Part shown: positions 34,740-43,474 of the stretch, one piece after another
How positions within the stretch are numbered: position 1 is the first letter of the stretch
Layout of the letters: each line of letters opens with the position of its first letter
Assembly (NCBI GenBank): GCA_038751255.1
Contig: JBCDGN010000001.1
Location: 1-64,000, forward strand
DNA: 64,000 nt
Origin: JANSYP01 sp038751255
GTDB taxonomy: Bacteria > Pseudomonadota > Alphaproteobacteria > Rhodobacterales > Rhodobacteraceae
Reading direction: 5' to 3'
Position numbers and translations under genes: made by a program
The notes under the pieces: model-generated
What the model was told of the DNA's origin: nothing
Databases searched by the model: none
The model's input: the letters and a program-made list of their open reading frames with translations, nothing else

Positions 34740-35588
34740 ATGGCATTTCCCACGGCTTCCGGGCCGATGTATGACAATGACACTGAAAACTCTTCAATAC
34801 TCGCCGCCCTTCTGGGCTGGCTAGGCGCGATTTTATCGCTCACTATGGTCGCCGGTCTGGCCTGGTGGGCCTATGATATCGCGACACGTGACAGCCGAGC
34901 GGTACCGGTTATCCAGGCGATGGAAGGTCCTGCGCGGATCGCGCCTGAAGAACCCGGTGGGTTTCGGGCTGCCCATACTGGGCTCGCAGTGAACGAAATT
35001 GCTGGTGAAGGCGAACGCGCACCGGTGTCTGACGAAATCGCGCTCGCGCCTGCGCCAACCCCGGTGACAGAAAGCGATGTGCCGATGGTCCGTCCTGGCG
35101 GAGCGCCAAAGGATGCTGCCATCCGCAATTCGGTTGACCGCGCTTTGATGGACGCGCTTGGCGTGACGGGTTCTGCGGAAGAGCCTACCGTGGTGCCTGA
35201 ACCGGGCACGCTACGGCGACCGCAGCCCCGTCCGGCGCAGCTTGCAGAGGTGTCCCGGAGGGCGCCGGCAGATCCTCTCCCGCTTGCCCTCGTCGCCTCT
35301 CAAACGGGCGTTCCGCTGGAGGCAAGCGAGATCGCACCGGGCACTCGTTTGGTTCAACTTGGTGCGTTCCAAAGCGCATTGATCGCGGAACAGGAGTGGA
35401 CGCGGCTCAGCGAGAAGTTCTCAGAATATTTCGGCGAAAAGCGTCCCGTTTATGAAAAAACCGAGGCTGCGGGCACGACGCTCTGGCGGCTGCGCGCCTA
35501 CGGTTTCGACGACCGGGCTGATGCGCGGCGGTTTTGTGAGGTTCTTTTGGCCGGTCAGGCCGAATGCATTCCGGTGTTGACCCGGTGA
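34740..35588 (+). CDS. SPOR domain protein
   Basis: The 282-residue protein has one membrane helix near residues 20-43 (ILAALLGWLGAILSLTMVAGLA), a long proline- and acid-rich periplasmic linker, and a C-terminal SPOR domain (TRLVQLGAFQSALIAEQEWTRL to FCEVLLAGQAECIPV). SPOR domains bind denuded glycan at the division septum. This order is typical of FtsN-like or RlpA-unrelated SPOR proteins. Its stop overlaps the nagZ start by four bases; ATG 34767 is an alternative start. Confidence 0.88.
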   Translation: MAFPTASGPMYDNDTENSSILAALLGWLGAILSLTMVAGLAWWAYDIATRDSRAVPVIQAMEGPARIAPEEPGGFRAAHTGLAVNEIAGEGERAPVSDEIALAPAPTPVTESDVPMVRPGGAPKDAAIRNSVDRALMDALGVTGSAEEPTVVPEPGTLRRPQPRPAQLAEVSRRAPADPLPLALVASQTGVPLEASEIAPGTRLVQLGAFQSALIAEQEWTRLSEKFSEYFGEKRPVYEKTEAAGTTLWRLRAYGFDDRADARRFCEVLLAGQAECIPVLTR

Positions 35589-36586
35589 GCGGCGCAGCAA
35601 TCTTTGGCGTCTCTGGGGGCGAGCTCACTGATTGGGAGGCTAAGTTTTTTCAAGACGTCGATCCCTGGGGCTTCATCCTGTTTGCACGGAACGTGGAGAC
35701 GCCCGACCAGGTTCGCCGCTTAACTTCTGCACTGCGGGACGCCGTCGGACGCGAAGCTCCGATCTTTATCGATCAAGAAGGCGGACGCGTCGCGCGGATG
35801 CAAGCCCCCCATTGGCGGGTTTGGCCGCCTGCGCTGGATCAAGTTCTTTCGCTGCCTTTGACCGCAGCACGGGACAGCATGTATCTCCGCGCCCGCATGA
35901 TTGCGCATGAGTTGCGCGCGGTCGGAATTGATGGAAACTGCACACCGCTGGGCGATATCGCTCAGAACGACACCCACCCCATCATTTTCAATCGTTGCTA
36001 TGGCGAAGACGTGAACACCGTGACCGCGGTGGGCCGGGCGGTGGCTGAGGGATGTCTTGATGGCGGTGTTTTGCCGGTTCTCAAACATATTCCAGGTCAG
36101 GGTCGGGCGGATTTGGACAGCCACCTAGAGCTTCCGCGCGTCGATGCGACCCGCACCCATCTCGATCAGAAAGACTTTGCAACATTCCGTGCGCTTGCGG
36201 ATCTGCCGCTTGGCATGACCGCCCATGTGGTTTTTGACGCGATCGATCCAGAGCATTGTGCGACGCTCTCAAGCGATTGTTTAAGTCTGGTACGGCAGGA
36301 GATCGGCTTTGACGGTCTGCTCATGACAGATGACATTTCTATGCGGGCTCTGTCGGGGCCAATGGATCAGCGCTGCAGGGCGGCATTGGCTGCGGGATGT
36401 GATCTGATTTTGCATTGCAATGGTGAGCCCACAGAGATGCTGGCTGTGGCGGAGGCGGCTGGCCGCCTAGCAGACACGGCGTCAAAACGTGCGCAAGCTG
36501 CCTTAGTGATGCGAAAGGCTCCGAAAGCGTTTGATCTGGCGGAGGCCGAGGCGGCGTATCAGGAGTTTTCTGGCGCGCATGTCTGA
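35585..36586 (+). CDS. nagZ: beta-N-acetylhexosaminidase NagZ
   Basis: NagZ removes N-acetylglucosamine from anhydro-muropeptides during wall recycling. The 333-residue family 3 glycosidase shows IFIDQEGGRVARM, NCTPLGDIAQ, LKHIPGQGRADLDSH with the catalytic His, and LLMTDDISMRAL with the nucleophile Asp. The GTG at 35585 overlaps the previous stop and gives the family N-terminus SGAAIFGVSG. It is eight bases into scpA at its end. Confidence 0.94.
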   Translation: MSGAAIFGVSGGELTDWEAKFFQDVDPWGFILFARNVETPDQVRRLTSALRDAVGREAPIFIDQEGGRVARMQAPHWRVWPPALDQVLSLPLTAARDSMYLRARMIAHELRAVGIDGNCTPLGDIAQNDTHPIIFNRCYGEDVNTVTAVGRAVAEGCLDGGVLPVLKHIPGQGRADLDSHLELPRVDATRTHLDQKDFATFRALADLPLGMTAHVVFDAIDPEHCATLSSDCLSLVRQEIGFDGLLMTDDISMRALSGPMDQRCRAALAAGCDLILHCNGEPTEMLAVAEAAGRLADTASKRAQAALVMRKAPKAFDLAEAEAAYQEFSGAHV

Positions 36587-37373
36587 GACGCTCGAGGTTC
36601 GCTCGTTTGCGGCAAGACAAGCGGCTGAGGCGCTGATCGTCGATGTCGATGGCTTCGAGGGTCCGCTTGATCTTCTTTTGACCTTAGCGCGCACCCAAAA
36701 GCTCGATCTCAGGCACATATCGATCTTGGCCTTGGCCGAGCAGTATCTAGGCTTTATCGAAACAGCTCAGGATTTGCGGATTGAGCTGGCGGCGGACTAT
36801 TTGGTGATGGCAGCATGGCTGGCCTATCTGAAATCGCGTTTGCTGCTCCCACCAGAGCCCGATGAGACCGGGGCGACCGCCGAAGACCTGGCGGCCCATC
36901 TGGCGTTTCAACTAGAACGGCTCGAGGCGATGCGGCAAGCCGCAGCAAAGCTCATGGCGGGCGACAGGCTACAGCGCGACCGTTTTCCGCGCGGGGCCAC
37001 CGAGACACTGAGCCGTCGGCGAGTGATCCGCTATGAGGCGGGGCTCTTGGATCTGTTGCAGGCCTATGCACGCATTCGAACAAAGGACGCGTTTCGCCCC
37101 TTGGTCATGGATCGCGAGGCGATTTTGACGATGGAACAGGCATTGGAACGGATGCACTCTGTGATACGGTTTTCTGGGAAATGGACCGATTTGATGCGCT
37201 ACTTGCCTGAGGCCTGGATTGCGGATCCGTCCCGGCGTCGCTCAGCGCTCTCGGCCTATTTCGCGGCAAGCTTGGAACTGGTGAAATCGGGGCGGGTGGA
37301 GTTGCGTCAGGCGGATACTTTTTCGCCGATTGAACTTCGGCGTAAGGGGAACGGTGAGGATGGTCTTGGTTGA
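36579..37373 (+). CDS. scpA: segregation and condensation protein A
   Basis: ScpA is the kleisin that bridges SMC heads for chromosome condensation. The 264-residue protein has the kleisin start VDGFEGPLDLLLTLARTQKLDL, ADYLVMAAWLAYLKSRLLLP, and the C-terminal winged helix. The ATG at 36579 overlaps the nagZ end; the N-terminal extension from 36531 would lie inside nagZ. It ends 14 bases into scpB. Confidence 0.94.
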   Translation: MSETLEVRSFAARQAAEALIVDVDGFEGPLDLLLTLARTQKLDLRHISILALAEQYLGFIETAQDLRIELAADYLVMAAWLAYLKSRLLLPPEPDETGATAEDLAAHLAFQLERLEAMRQAAAKLMAGDRLQRDRFPRGATETLSRRRVIRYEAGLLDLLQAYARIRTKDAFRPLVMDREAILTMEQALERMHSVIRFSGKWTDLMRYLPEAWIADPSRRRSALSAYFAASLELVKSGRVELRQADTFSPIELRRKGNGEDGLG

Positions 37374-38049
37374 ACCCGAAGAAAAACCGAGGCGGGCAAT
37401 CCTTGAGCCGGAGCTTTTCCCAGAGCCACCCTTGGCGGAACAAGAGCGCATGGTAGAGGCGATGCTGTTTGCGTCGGCCGAACCATTGAGCCTGCGGGAA
37501 ATGGCGGGACGCATGCCGCCAGGCTGCCGTCCCTCTGAGGCGTTAGAGCTGGTGCAGCGCCGTTATGAAGGGCGCGGCGTGGAGCTGTGCCGAGTGGGGG
37601 ACGCGTGGGCGTTTCGAACAGCGCCGGATCTTGCCGGACTGATGCAGCAAGAGATCGAGGAAACCCGGAAGCTGTCCCGCGCTGCCACGGAGACATTGGC
37701 GATCATTGCCTATCATCAACCGGTGACGCGCGCTGAGATCGAAGAAATTCGAGGGGTGGCTGTGAGCCGGGGAACCGTAGACCAGTTGATCGAACTCGAT
37801 TGGGTGCGTTTTGGGCGCCGCCGAGATACACCTGGACGACCTGTGACATTTGTCGTGACCGAGACCTTCCTTGACCATTTCGGTCTGAGCGATGTGAAAG
37901 ATCTTCCGGGATTGAAGGACCTCAAAGAGGCGGGTTTGCTGCAATCACGCGTGTCGATCGATGGGGAGATCGACCCAGAAGAAGACGAAGATCAGATGGA
38001 TCTTGCATTGAAGCCCGAGACGGAAGAGCCCGACGAAAGTGACCTCTAA
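37360..38049 (+). CDS. scpB: segregation and condensation protein B
   Basis: ScpB dimerises and binds ScpA in the SMC complex. The 229-residue protein carries MVEAMLFASAEPLSLREMA, ATETLAIIAYHQPVTRAEIEEIRG and the second winged helix (GRRRDTPGRPVTF). An acidic tail (DPEEDEDQ) closes it. The ATG at 37360 lies inside scpA and has GGTGAGG just before it. In Rhodobacterales I know, tat genes usually follow; here a chemoreceptor in the other direction does. Confidence 0.93.
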   Translation: MVLVEPEEKPRRAILEPELFPEPPLAEQERMVEAMLFASAEPLSLREMAGRMPPGCRPSEALELVQRRYEGRGVELCRVGDAWAFRTAPDLAGLMQQEIEETRKLSRAATETLAIIAYHQPVTRAEIEEIRGVAVSRGTVDQLIELDWVRFGRRRDTPGRPVTFVVTETFLDHFGLSDVKDLPGLKDLKEAGLLQSRVSIDGEIDPEEDEDQMDLALKPETEEPDESDL

Positions 38050-38192
38050 TCGGTGAGGTCATTGTTGCTTCCAGGCATCGCTATCCGCGAAACGGCGGTA
38101 CAGTTTTCGATCCAGCCTGGTTCCCGTAGGGTTCAAACAAGACCTGTAAATTCGGCCTCGATCGTGCAACGGCGTGACCCTGAAAACATCAT

Positions 38193-38223
38193 CGGGCGGC
38201 ACCAAGTAACTTTGTACCGCCCG
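38193..38223. repeat. 7-bp inverted repeat between scpB and the chemoreceptor
   Basis: CGGGCGG (38193-38199) and CCGCCCG (38217-38223) flank 17 bases. It lies between the convergent stops of scpB and the chemoreceptor and may help end transcription, though no T run follows on either strand. The rest of 38050-38263 shows nothing else. Confidence 0.4.
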
Positions 38224-38263
38224 ACCGTTTCCTAAGAAGCAGTGTTGTCTTTCCAGCTTGAGG

Positions 38264-40384
38264 CTAGAAATCCTCCCATCCATCATCTACCGGGGCACTG
38301 GGTGTAATGTCAGACCCAACGGCTGCTTTCGTCACCGTTGAATGCGCTGCCGTCGCAGGGGAAGTTTGCGCTGCAGGCGATGTCTCGGACGTGCTTCCCT
38401 GGATGTCAGAACTCGGCGCATCTGGCGCAGACACGCCCTTTGCGGAGCTGGACGCTCTCGCATCATCACCAGTGTCAAACTGTGCCACTTCCACTGTGAG
38501 TGCCTGGGCAATTTTCGTAAGTGATTGGCTGGCTGAAAGCGTGTCTTGGAACATCGCGGTGTTTCGCTGCGTCGCACCATCGAGTTGGTTCACCGCAGTG
38601 TTTATCTCTGAGATGCCTGTCGCCTGCTCATTTGCCGAATGGGCGATATCGGTCACGTGTTTCGCGATCTCAGAAACCGAGGCCGCAATATCCTCAAGCG
38701 TTTGACCGGCTTCACCCACCAGCGACACACCTTGCTTCACATGCGTGCCGCTTTCACTGATCAGAGAGTTGATCTCACCAGCGGCTTCAGAGGATCGCTG
38801 TGCCAACGCCCGTACTTCTGAGGCGACAACGGCAAAACCACGTCCGGCATCGCCGGCGCGCGCAGCCTCAACCCCTGCATTCAGTGCCAGAAGGTTGGTC
38901 TGAAATGCGATGTCGTCGATCACATGGATGATCTTGGAGATCTTCTCGGAGGAAGACTCAATCTCACCCATAGCAGAGACGGTTTGCTGGACGACATTGC
39001 CACTGCGTTCTGCTTTTTCTGCCGCTTCAGTGACAATACGGTCCGCTTCCTTCGCACCGCTTGCCGCTTGCGCCACCGACGACGTGAGCTGTTCGAGTGC
39101 TGCGGCAGTTTCTTCGAGAGTGGCCGCGGATTGTTCGCTGCTGCGCGCAACCTCTTCGGCGGAAGAGGTGATTTCAGATCCGCGATTGTGAATCTCTGCA
39201 GCGTCCACTGTGATCGACCCAATCGTTTTAGACAGCGAGGAAATCGCCTCGTTGAAATCCACCCGCAACTGATCGTATCCGCTTGGGAACGGCGTTTCGA
39301 TCCGCGTCACCAACTCGCCATTGGCAACGGCGCGAAGACTGTTGGCCAATGCGGAAACGATGCTCTGCTGCTCTTCCATCCGTCGTGCGTTTTCGGCTTC
39401 TTTTTCTTGCTGAAGCGCGCGATTTTTGGCCTCTTCGAGTTCTTCTGCCTCACGGCGTTTCTGTTCTTCCGCGGCCTCGCGCTCTTTCTCTTCGGCTTCC
39501 CGTTGTGCTTTTTCTTCGCGTTCGCGCTCGGCTTTCGCAGCGTCTTCTTTGATCCGCGCCTTCTCTTCCTCGGCGCGCTTTGCATTTTCGATCAGGCTGG
39601 CGCGAAACACCTCAAGGCAGGTGCCCATTGATCCGAACTCGTCGCGACGTTTCACACCGGGGATCTCGCTGGCGCTATCGCCTTCTGAAAGAGCGTTCAT
39701 ACGCTCTGTAATTTTCCGCATTGGACGTGTCACTGACGCAGCAATAAAGACCGACGCCGCAGCGACCACAGCCACACCAATGAGAAAAACCATCAGCATG
39801 GACTGCTGCTTCTTCTCCAAACTAGCGTCGATGTCAGCGATATTTGTTCCGGTGCCTATAACCCAGCCCCAGGGTTCAAATAGACGGGCGAAGCTCATTT
39901 TTTCTTCCAGCGAAGCTGCATCCGACATGTCGCCGCTGCGAGAGAACATATAGTAGACATACCCGCCGCCTTCTGTCGTGGCGACGTCGATCAACTCTTT
40001 AAAGAGTTGCACCCCATTTGGATCTTGGAATTCATAGAGGTCTGATCCCACCAAATCCGGGTTTGCACCATGGACTTGGACAACGCCTTGCGTATCCACA
40101 ACGAAGAAGTAGTTTTCGCCGTCATAGCGCACTTGCGACAGCAGTTTGGCTGCGCGTTGCTGTGCTTCCTCTTGGGTGATCGTGCCTTCTTGGCTTTGCG
40201 CGTAGTAGCTGTCGATGATCGATCTTGACGCGTCGACCAGATCAAGAAGCTCGTGTTTGCGTTGCTTCACGGCCTCTTCGTATGCAATCTGATAGAGATT
40301 GTATGTCAGGACCGCCATAGCGCCGACCGCAACAAAGATGATCGAGTAAATGCGCGGCCCAACGCGCAAACCAAACTTACCCAT
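38264..40384 (-). CDS. transmembrane chemoreceptor with single Cache sensor and GWEDF tail
   Basis: The 706-residue protein has a membrane helix at about 10-30, a periplasmic Cache domain (YFFVVDTQGVVQVHG, LFEPWGWVIGTGT), a second helix at about 195-217, a HAMP domain, a Lys/Glu-rich helix of some 75 residues, a second HAMP-like segment, and the signalling hairpin region FQTNLLALNAGVEAARAGDAG. It ends DDGWEDF, matching the C-terminal pentapeptide (NWETF type) that tethers CheR and CheB. Ligands of such Cache domains are often small carboxylates. No other chemotaxis gene is next to it. Confidence 0.93.
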   Translation of the reverse strand: MGKFGLRVGPRIYSIIFVAVGAMAVLTYNLYQIAYEEAVKQRKHELLDLVDASRSIIDSYYAQSQEGTITQEEAQQRAAKLLSQVRYDGENYFFVVDTQGVVQVHGANPDLVGSDLYEFQDPNGVQLFKELIDVATTEGGGYVYYMFSRSGDMSDAASLEEKMSFARLFEPWGWVIGTGTNIADIDASLEKKQQSMLMVFLIGVAVVAAASVFIAASVTRPMRKITERMNALSEGDSASEIPGVKRRDEFGSMGTCLEVFRASLIENAKRAEEEKARIKEDAAKAEREREEKAQREAEEKEREAAEEQKRREAEELEEAKNRALQQEKEAENARRMEEQQSIVSALANSLRAVANGELVTRIETPFPSGYDQLRVDFNEAISSLSKTIGSITVDAAEIHNRGSEITSSAEEVARSSEQSAATLEETAAALEQLTSSVAQAASGAKEADRIVTEAAEKAERSGNVVQQTVSAMGEIESSSEKISKIIHVIDDIAFQTNLLALNAGVEAARAGDAGRGFAVVASEVRALAQRSSEAAGEINSLISESGTHVKQGVSLVGEAGQTLEDIAASVSEIAKHVTDIAHSANEQATGISEINTAVNQLDGATQRNTAMFQDTLSASQSLTKIAQALTVEVAQFDTGDDARASSSAKGVSAPDAPSSDIQGSTSETSPAAQTSPATAAHSTVTKAAVGSDITPSAPVDDGWEDF

Positions 40385-40426
40385 GTAACAACGCTCCGTC
40401 TCCTGGTGGTTGAGGAGGAGATGCGT

Positions 40427-40460
40427 GAAATGATTTAATGATGTGTGTGGAGATCATTTC
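40427..40460. repeat. 8-bp inverted repeat upstream of the chemoreceptor
   Basis: GAAATGAT (40427-40434) and ATCATTTC (40453-40460) are perfect complements 18 bases apart, in the 218-base gap before the chemoreceptor. The spacing suits a regulator binding two successive turns of DNA. No known operator is recognised. Confidence 0.45.
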
Positions 40461-40602
40461 ATCGAGCAAACTATTTACGCACAATTTTACAAACTTGCGG
40501 CCAGAATTTTGATGCTGCTGTGCAGACCCAAAAGTGGAGTCCTGAGTTGCCAAATTCTTGGAAAGTCTCAGCCAAAAAGAGGTGCTGAGCTTGCTGAGCG
40601 AC

Positions 40603-41742
40603 CTAGTCGGACGGCGCCATGGCAAATTGCTTCGCCAGTTTGAGCCCCTGTCCTTGGTAGTTTGAAGATAGTTCAGCGCCATAGAGCTTAATCGGTCGGG
40701 CGCTCATGCGTTCATAGGTTAACCGGCCAACGCGCTGGCCATGCTCTAACACAAAGGGGGCTTCATGGCACCGAACTTCCAAAACCCCACGCGCCCCTGC
40801 ACCGCCAGCTTCAGCTAGTCCGAAGCCAGGATCGAAAAAACCGGCGTAGTGAACGCGAAACTCACCGACCAATGCCATGTAAGGTGCCATCTCGGCAGCG
40901 CAGTCCGCTGGGATGCGCACGCTTTCGCGGCTGATCAAAATATAGAATGCACCCGGATCCAGGATCAGCCGACCTGTTGGCGCATAGAGTTCGTCCCAGA
41001 AGTCTGCTACGGGATAGGCTCCGATCTGATCGAGATCGATAACACCGCTATGTGGTTTGGCGCGATAGCCCACAGGTCTTTCGGGAGGGGCGGAGAGGTC
41101 GACAGAAAACCCCAAGCCATCTTCGATATGGGCTGGATCGCCGCCGATGTCCTCAATCAGAGGGGCGGTTTGGTGCAGGGCGCTCAGATCACTGTCAGAC
41201 AGAACCGCTTGGCCTTGCCGAAGGCGCAGTTGATTGAGCCGCATCCCTGGGCGCACCAGCACGGAAAAGCTGCGTGGGCAGATCTCAGCGTAAATCGGGC
41301 CATCATAGCCTGCTGGGATCCGATCAAACTCGACGCCGAAATCGGTCACCGTTCGGGTCAGTAAATCGAGCCTGCCCGTTGAGCTTTTCGCATTGGTAAT
41401 CGCGGAAAGTTCGGTCGGAAGCTTGAGGCTTTCCTGAAGCTCAACCAGATAAACACAGCCTTTTTCCAGCACAGCGCCTGGGGCGAGATCCATCTCATGC
41501 ATCGATAGATCCTTCAGCCGGTCTTGAACCCTGGCCGCGGGCCCCGCTAAAAAAGATGCCCGAAGGCGGATTGCCCGGCGTCCGAGGCGCAGATCGAGCG
41601 AGGCCGGCTGCACCTGCGCGTCTAAGATTGGCGTGGTGCCAGAAATCGCACCCGTTTCGATCAGCTTTCGCAGCGCCACGTCCGGGAGGACACCCGCCCC
41701 AAAGGGGGTATCGATTTTGAAAGGGTCAGCGACCGGTGACAT
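40603..41742 (-). CDS. dcd: 2'-deoxycytidine 5'-triphosphate deaminase, double-length form
   Basis: The 379-residue protein is about twice a normal Dcd. It has two dUTPase-fold halves: the first with QPASLDLRLG and AITNAKSSTGRLDLLTRTV, the second with YILISRESVRIPADCAAEM and VGEFRVHYAGFFDPGFG followed by GARGVLEVRCHEAPF. Alphaproteobacterial genomes carry this long type. It should make dUTP for thymidylate synthesis. Whether both halves are catalytic is not clear. The ATG at 41742 has only AAAG nearby. Confidence 0.88.
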   Translation of the reverse strand: MSPVADPFKIDTPFGAGVLPDVALRKLIETGAISGTTPILDAQVQPASLDLRLGRRAIRLRASFLAGPAARVQDRLKDLSMHEMDLAPGAVLEKGCVYLVELQESLKLPTELSAITNAKSSTGRLDLLTRTVTDFGVEFDRIPAGYDGPIYAEICPRSFSVLVRPGMRLNQLRLRQGQAVLSDSDLSALHQTAPLIEDIGGDPAHIEDGLGFSVDLSAPPERPVGYRAKPHSGVIDLDQIGAYPVADFWDELYAPTGRLILDPGAFYILISRESVRIPADCAAEMAPYMALVGEFRVHYAGFFDPGFGLAEAGGAGARGVLEVRCHEAPFVLEHGQRVGRLTYERMSARPIKLYGAELSSNYQGQGLKLAKQFAMAPSD

Positions 41743-41799
41743 CTTTATAGGGCTGCTGTTTTGGGTGGCTTGCAAGAAACATGGATTGGAAGGCTGATC

Positions 41800-41877
41800 T
41801 GGTCGGGCCAGCGAGATTCGAACTCACGACCTTCCGTCCCCCAGACGGACGCGCTAACCAGGCTGCGCCATGGCCCG
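41800..41877 (-). tRNA. tRNA-Pro (GGG anticodon)
   Basis: The minus strand folds into a full cloverleaf: acceptor CGGGCCA/TGGCCCG, D arm GCGCAGCCTGGTTAGCGC, anticodon stem TCCGT/ACGGA with loop CTGGGGG (anticodon GGG), and T arm around TTCGAAT. The CCA end is encoded at 41800-41802. It lies between merR-type and dcd genes. Confidence 0.95.
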
Positions 41878-41964
41878 ACACCGCGCGTGTTTATCATGCA
41901 GACCCCAGGGAGCAAGGCGAAAACGGCCCGAGCCTGCGCGTCGATTTTCATCGATTTTGCCCTT

Positions 41965-43059
41965 TCAACTAAGCTTCTCGGAAAGCATAGCGAGGCGCGC
42001 GGTGAGGTCGTCCAAAGAGGCGGGAGCGGGTTTTTCTGACTGCCAAACAAGGGCACGTATCTCGGCAGGTAGAGGCACTGCATCCGGGGCGCGACATTCA
42101 TCATCAGGATCCTCGGGGATACCATCGATGGGTTTGAGAGGCAGCGCGGGTTCGTCGATTTGGTCGATATCGGGGTCTTCTTCGGCCTGCACCTCATGCG
42201 TTGGCGCATCGTCATCCAAAATGCCATCGACCACCAAGCCTGATGTCTCTTCCGCATCGCTCAGCGCAACCTCTGTCAGTTCGATGGGATGTTCCGATGT
42301 GTCAACCTCCGAGAGGTCTTCTTCGGCATAGATGAATGCTTCTTGAACTGTCTCAGAGGTTTCAACGGTCTCTTCTTGGACACCGGTTAAAGACAGCGAA
42401 AGGCGAGACTGGCGTTCCTTGATCTTGCCATCGCCTCTGACAATGCGGAATCCACCGGAGGCGCCTTTTGATGTCTTTGCAAGATCACCGTCGATAACAC
42501 CTTCGCTTTGCTTTGAGGTGCTGCGCAACGGCGGTTCTCGGCGGCGCACGCTGAATGTGGGTAATTCGTCGAATAGACCGGGCGTTTCAGCGTCTCCCGC
42601 GGACTTTGGCTGATCTGTTGCGGGTGACTTTTGCGAGACCGAGATTGCCGCTGCATCACCCTCTGAAGGCGCAACGGGATCGGTGGGCGAGACGTCTTCT
42701 TTGTCAGGTGCTTCCTTTTGGATGGCCTCGCCTGCAGTGGCCTCTGGCTCTGGAACGCTTTGCTCTTCGCTTTTCGCCGCATGCGCCGGGCTCGGTGCCA
42801 TGGCTGCCACAGCCTCTGCGCCTTGCTGGTCGATGATTTCCTGTACCGCTTTTATGGTCATCCCGTCGTCATGCAGGAGCTTTTTGATGCCCCCCAAAAG
42901 CGCCATATCCTCAGGACGGTAATATCGGCGTCCGCCAGCGCGCTTAACCGGTGAAACGGCAGCAAAACGACTTTCCCAAAAGCGCAATACATGGCTCGGG
43001 GTGTCGAGCCACTCTGAGACTTCGCTGATCGTGCGAAATGCGTCGGGAGATTTTTCCAT
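41965..43059 (-). CDS. MerR family regulator with long acidic C-terminal region
   Basis: The 364-residue protein begins with a MerR-type DNA-binding domain: FRTISEVSEWLDTPSHVLRFWE and RRYYRPEDMALLGGIKKLLHDDGMTI. The remaining 270 residues are low-complexity and rich in Glu, Asp, Ala and Pro, with no ligand-binding cysteines, so it is not a metal sensor. This gene follows ihfA in many Rhodobacterales and is part of the rpmF-plsX-fabH-ihfA run. Its targets are unknown. Confidence 0.85.
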   Translation of the reverse strand: MEKSPDAFRTISEVSEWLDTPSHVLRFWESRFAAVSPVKRAGGRRYYRPEDMALLGGIKKLLHDDGMTIKAVQEIIDQQGAEAVAAMAPSPAHAAKSEEQSVPEPEATAGEAIQKEAPDKEDVSPTDPVAPSEGDAAAISVSQKSPATDQPKSAGDAETPGLFDELPTFSVRRREPPLRSTSKQSEGVIDGDLAKTSKGASGGFRIVRGDGKIKERQSRLSLSLTGVQEETVETSETVQEAFIYAEEDLSEVDTSEHPIELTEVALSDAEETSGLVVDGILDDDAPTHEVQAEEDPDIDQIDEPALPLKPIDGIPEDPDDECRAPDAVPLPAEIRALVWQSEKPAPASLDDLTARLAMLSEKLS

Positions 43060-43076
43060 TTGGGCCGTTGAGCCGG

Positions 43077-43376
43077 TTAGCCGCGATTGCCCTTTGCGAC
43101 ACGATCTTTCATCAAATGCGATGGGCGGAAGGTCAAAACGCGGCGGGGTGAAATGGGCACTTCTTCGCCGGTTTTAGGGTTCCGTCCAATACGCGCGGTT
43201 TTATTGCGAACATTGAACGTACCGAAGGAGGAAATCTTCACTGTCTCGCCTGAAACCAGCGCGTCGCTCATATAATTCAAAACGGTTTCGAACAGATGAG
43301 CTGACTCGTTGCGAGATAAGCCAACCTCCCGAAAAACAGCCTCACTCAAATCCATGCGTGTGAGAGTTTTGCTCAT
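43077..43376 (-). CDS. ihfA: integration host factor subunit alpha
   Basis: IHF is a DNA-bending heterodimer that shapes promoters, replication origins and recombination sites. The 99-residue protein has the HU/IHF fold: TLTRMDLSEAVFREVGLSR, VKISSFGTFNVR and GRNPKTGEEVPISPRRVLTF with the intercalating proline. GGAGG precedes the ATG at 43376. It lies between fabH and the MerR gene. Confidence 0.96.
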   Translation of the reverse strand: MSKTLTRMDLSEAVFREVGLSRNESAHLFETVLNYMSDALVSGETVKISSFGTFNVRNKTARIGRNPKTGEEVPISPRRVLTFRPSHLMKDRVAKGNRG

Positions 43377-43474
43377 AATGTCCTCCAACCTGCGCCAAAA
43401 CGATAGGGCGAATCAAAAAGCCAGTCAATCTCAGCGGCTTGCAGGAGCGGAGTGAAAAAGGCGCGGTAGGGGGT

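Noticed and set aside
38193..38223. Strong bidirectional terminator after scpB
   Set aside because: The hairpin has no T run on either strand, so it is listed only as an inverted repeat.
41800..41877. tRNA-Pro as an attachment site for a genomic island
   Set aside because: No integrase or duplicated tRNA end lies nearby; both flanks are core genes.
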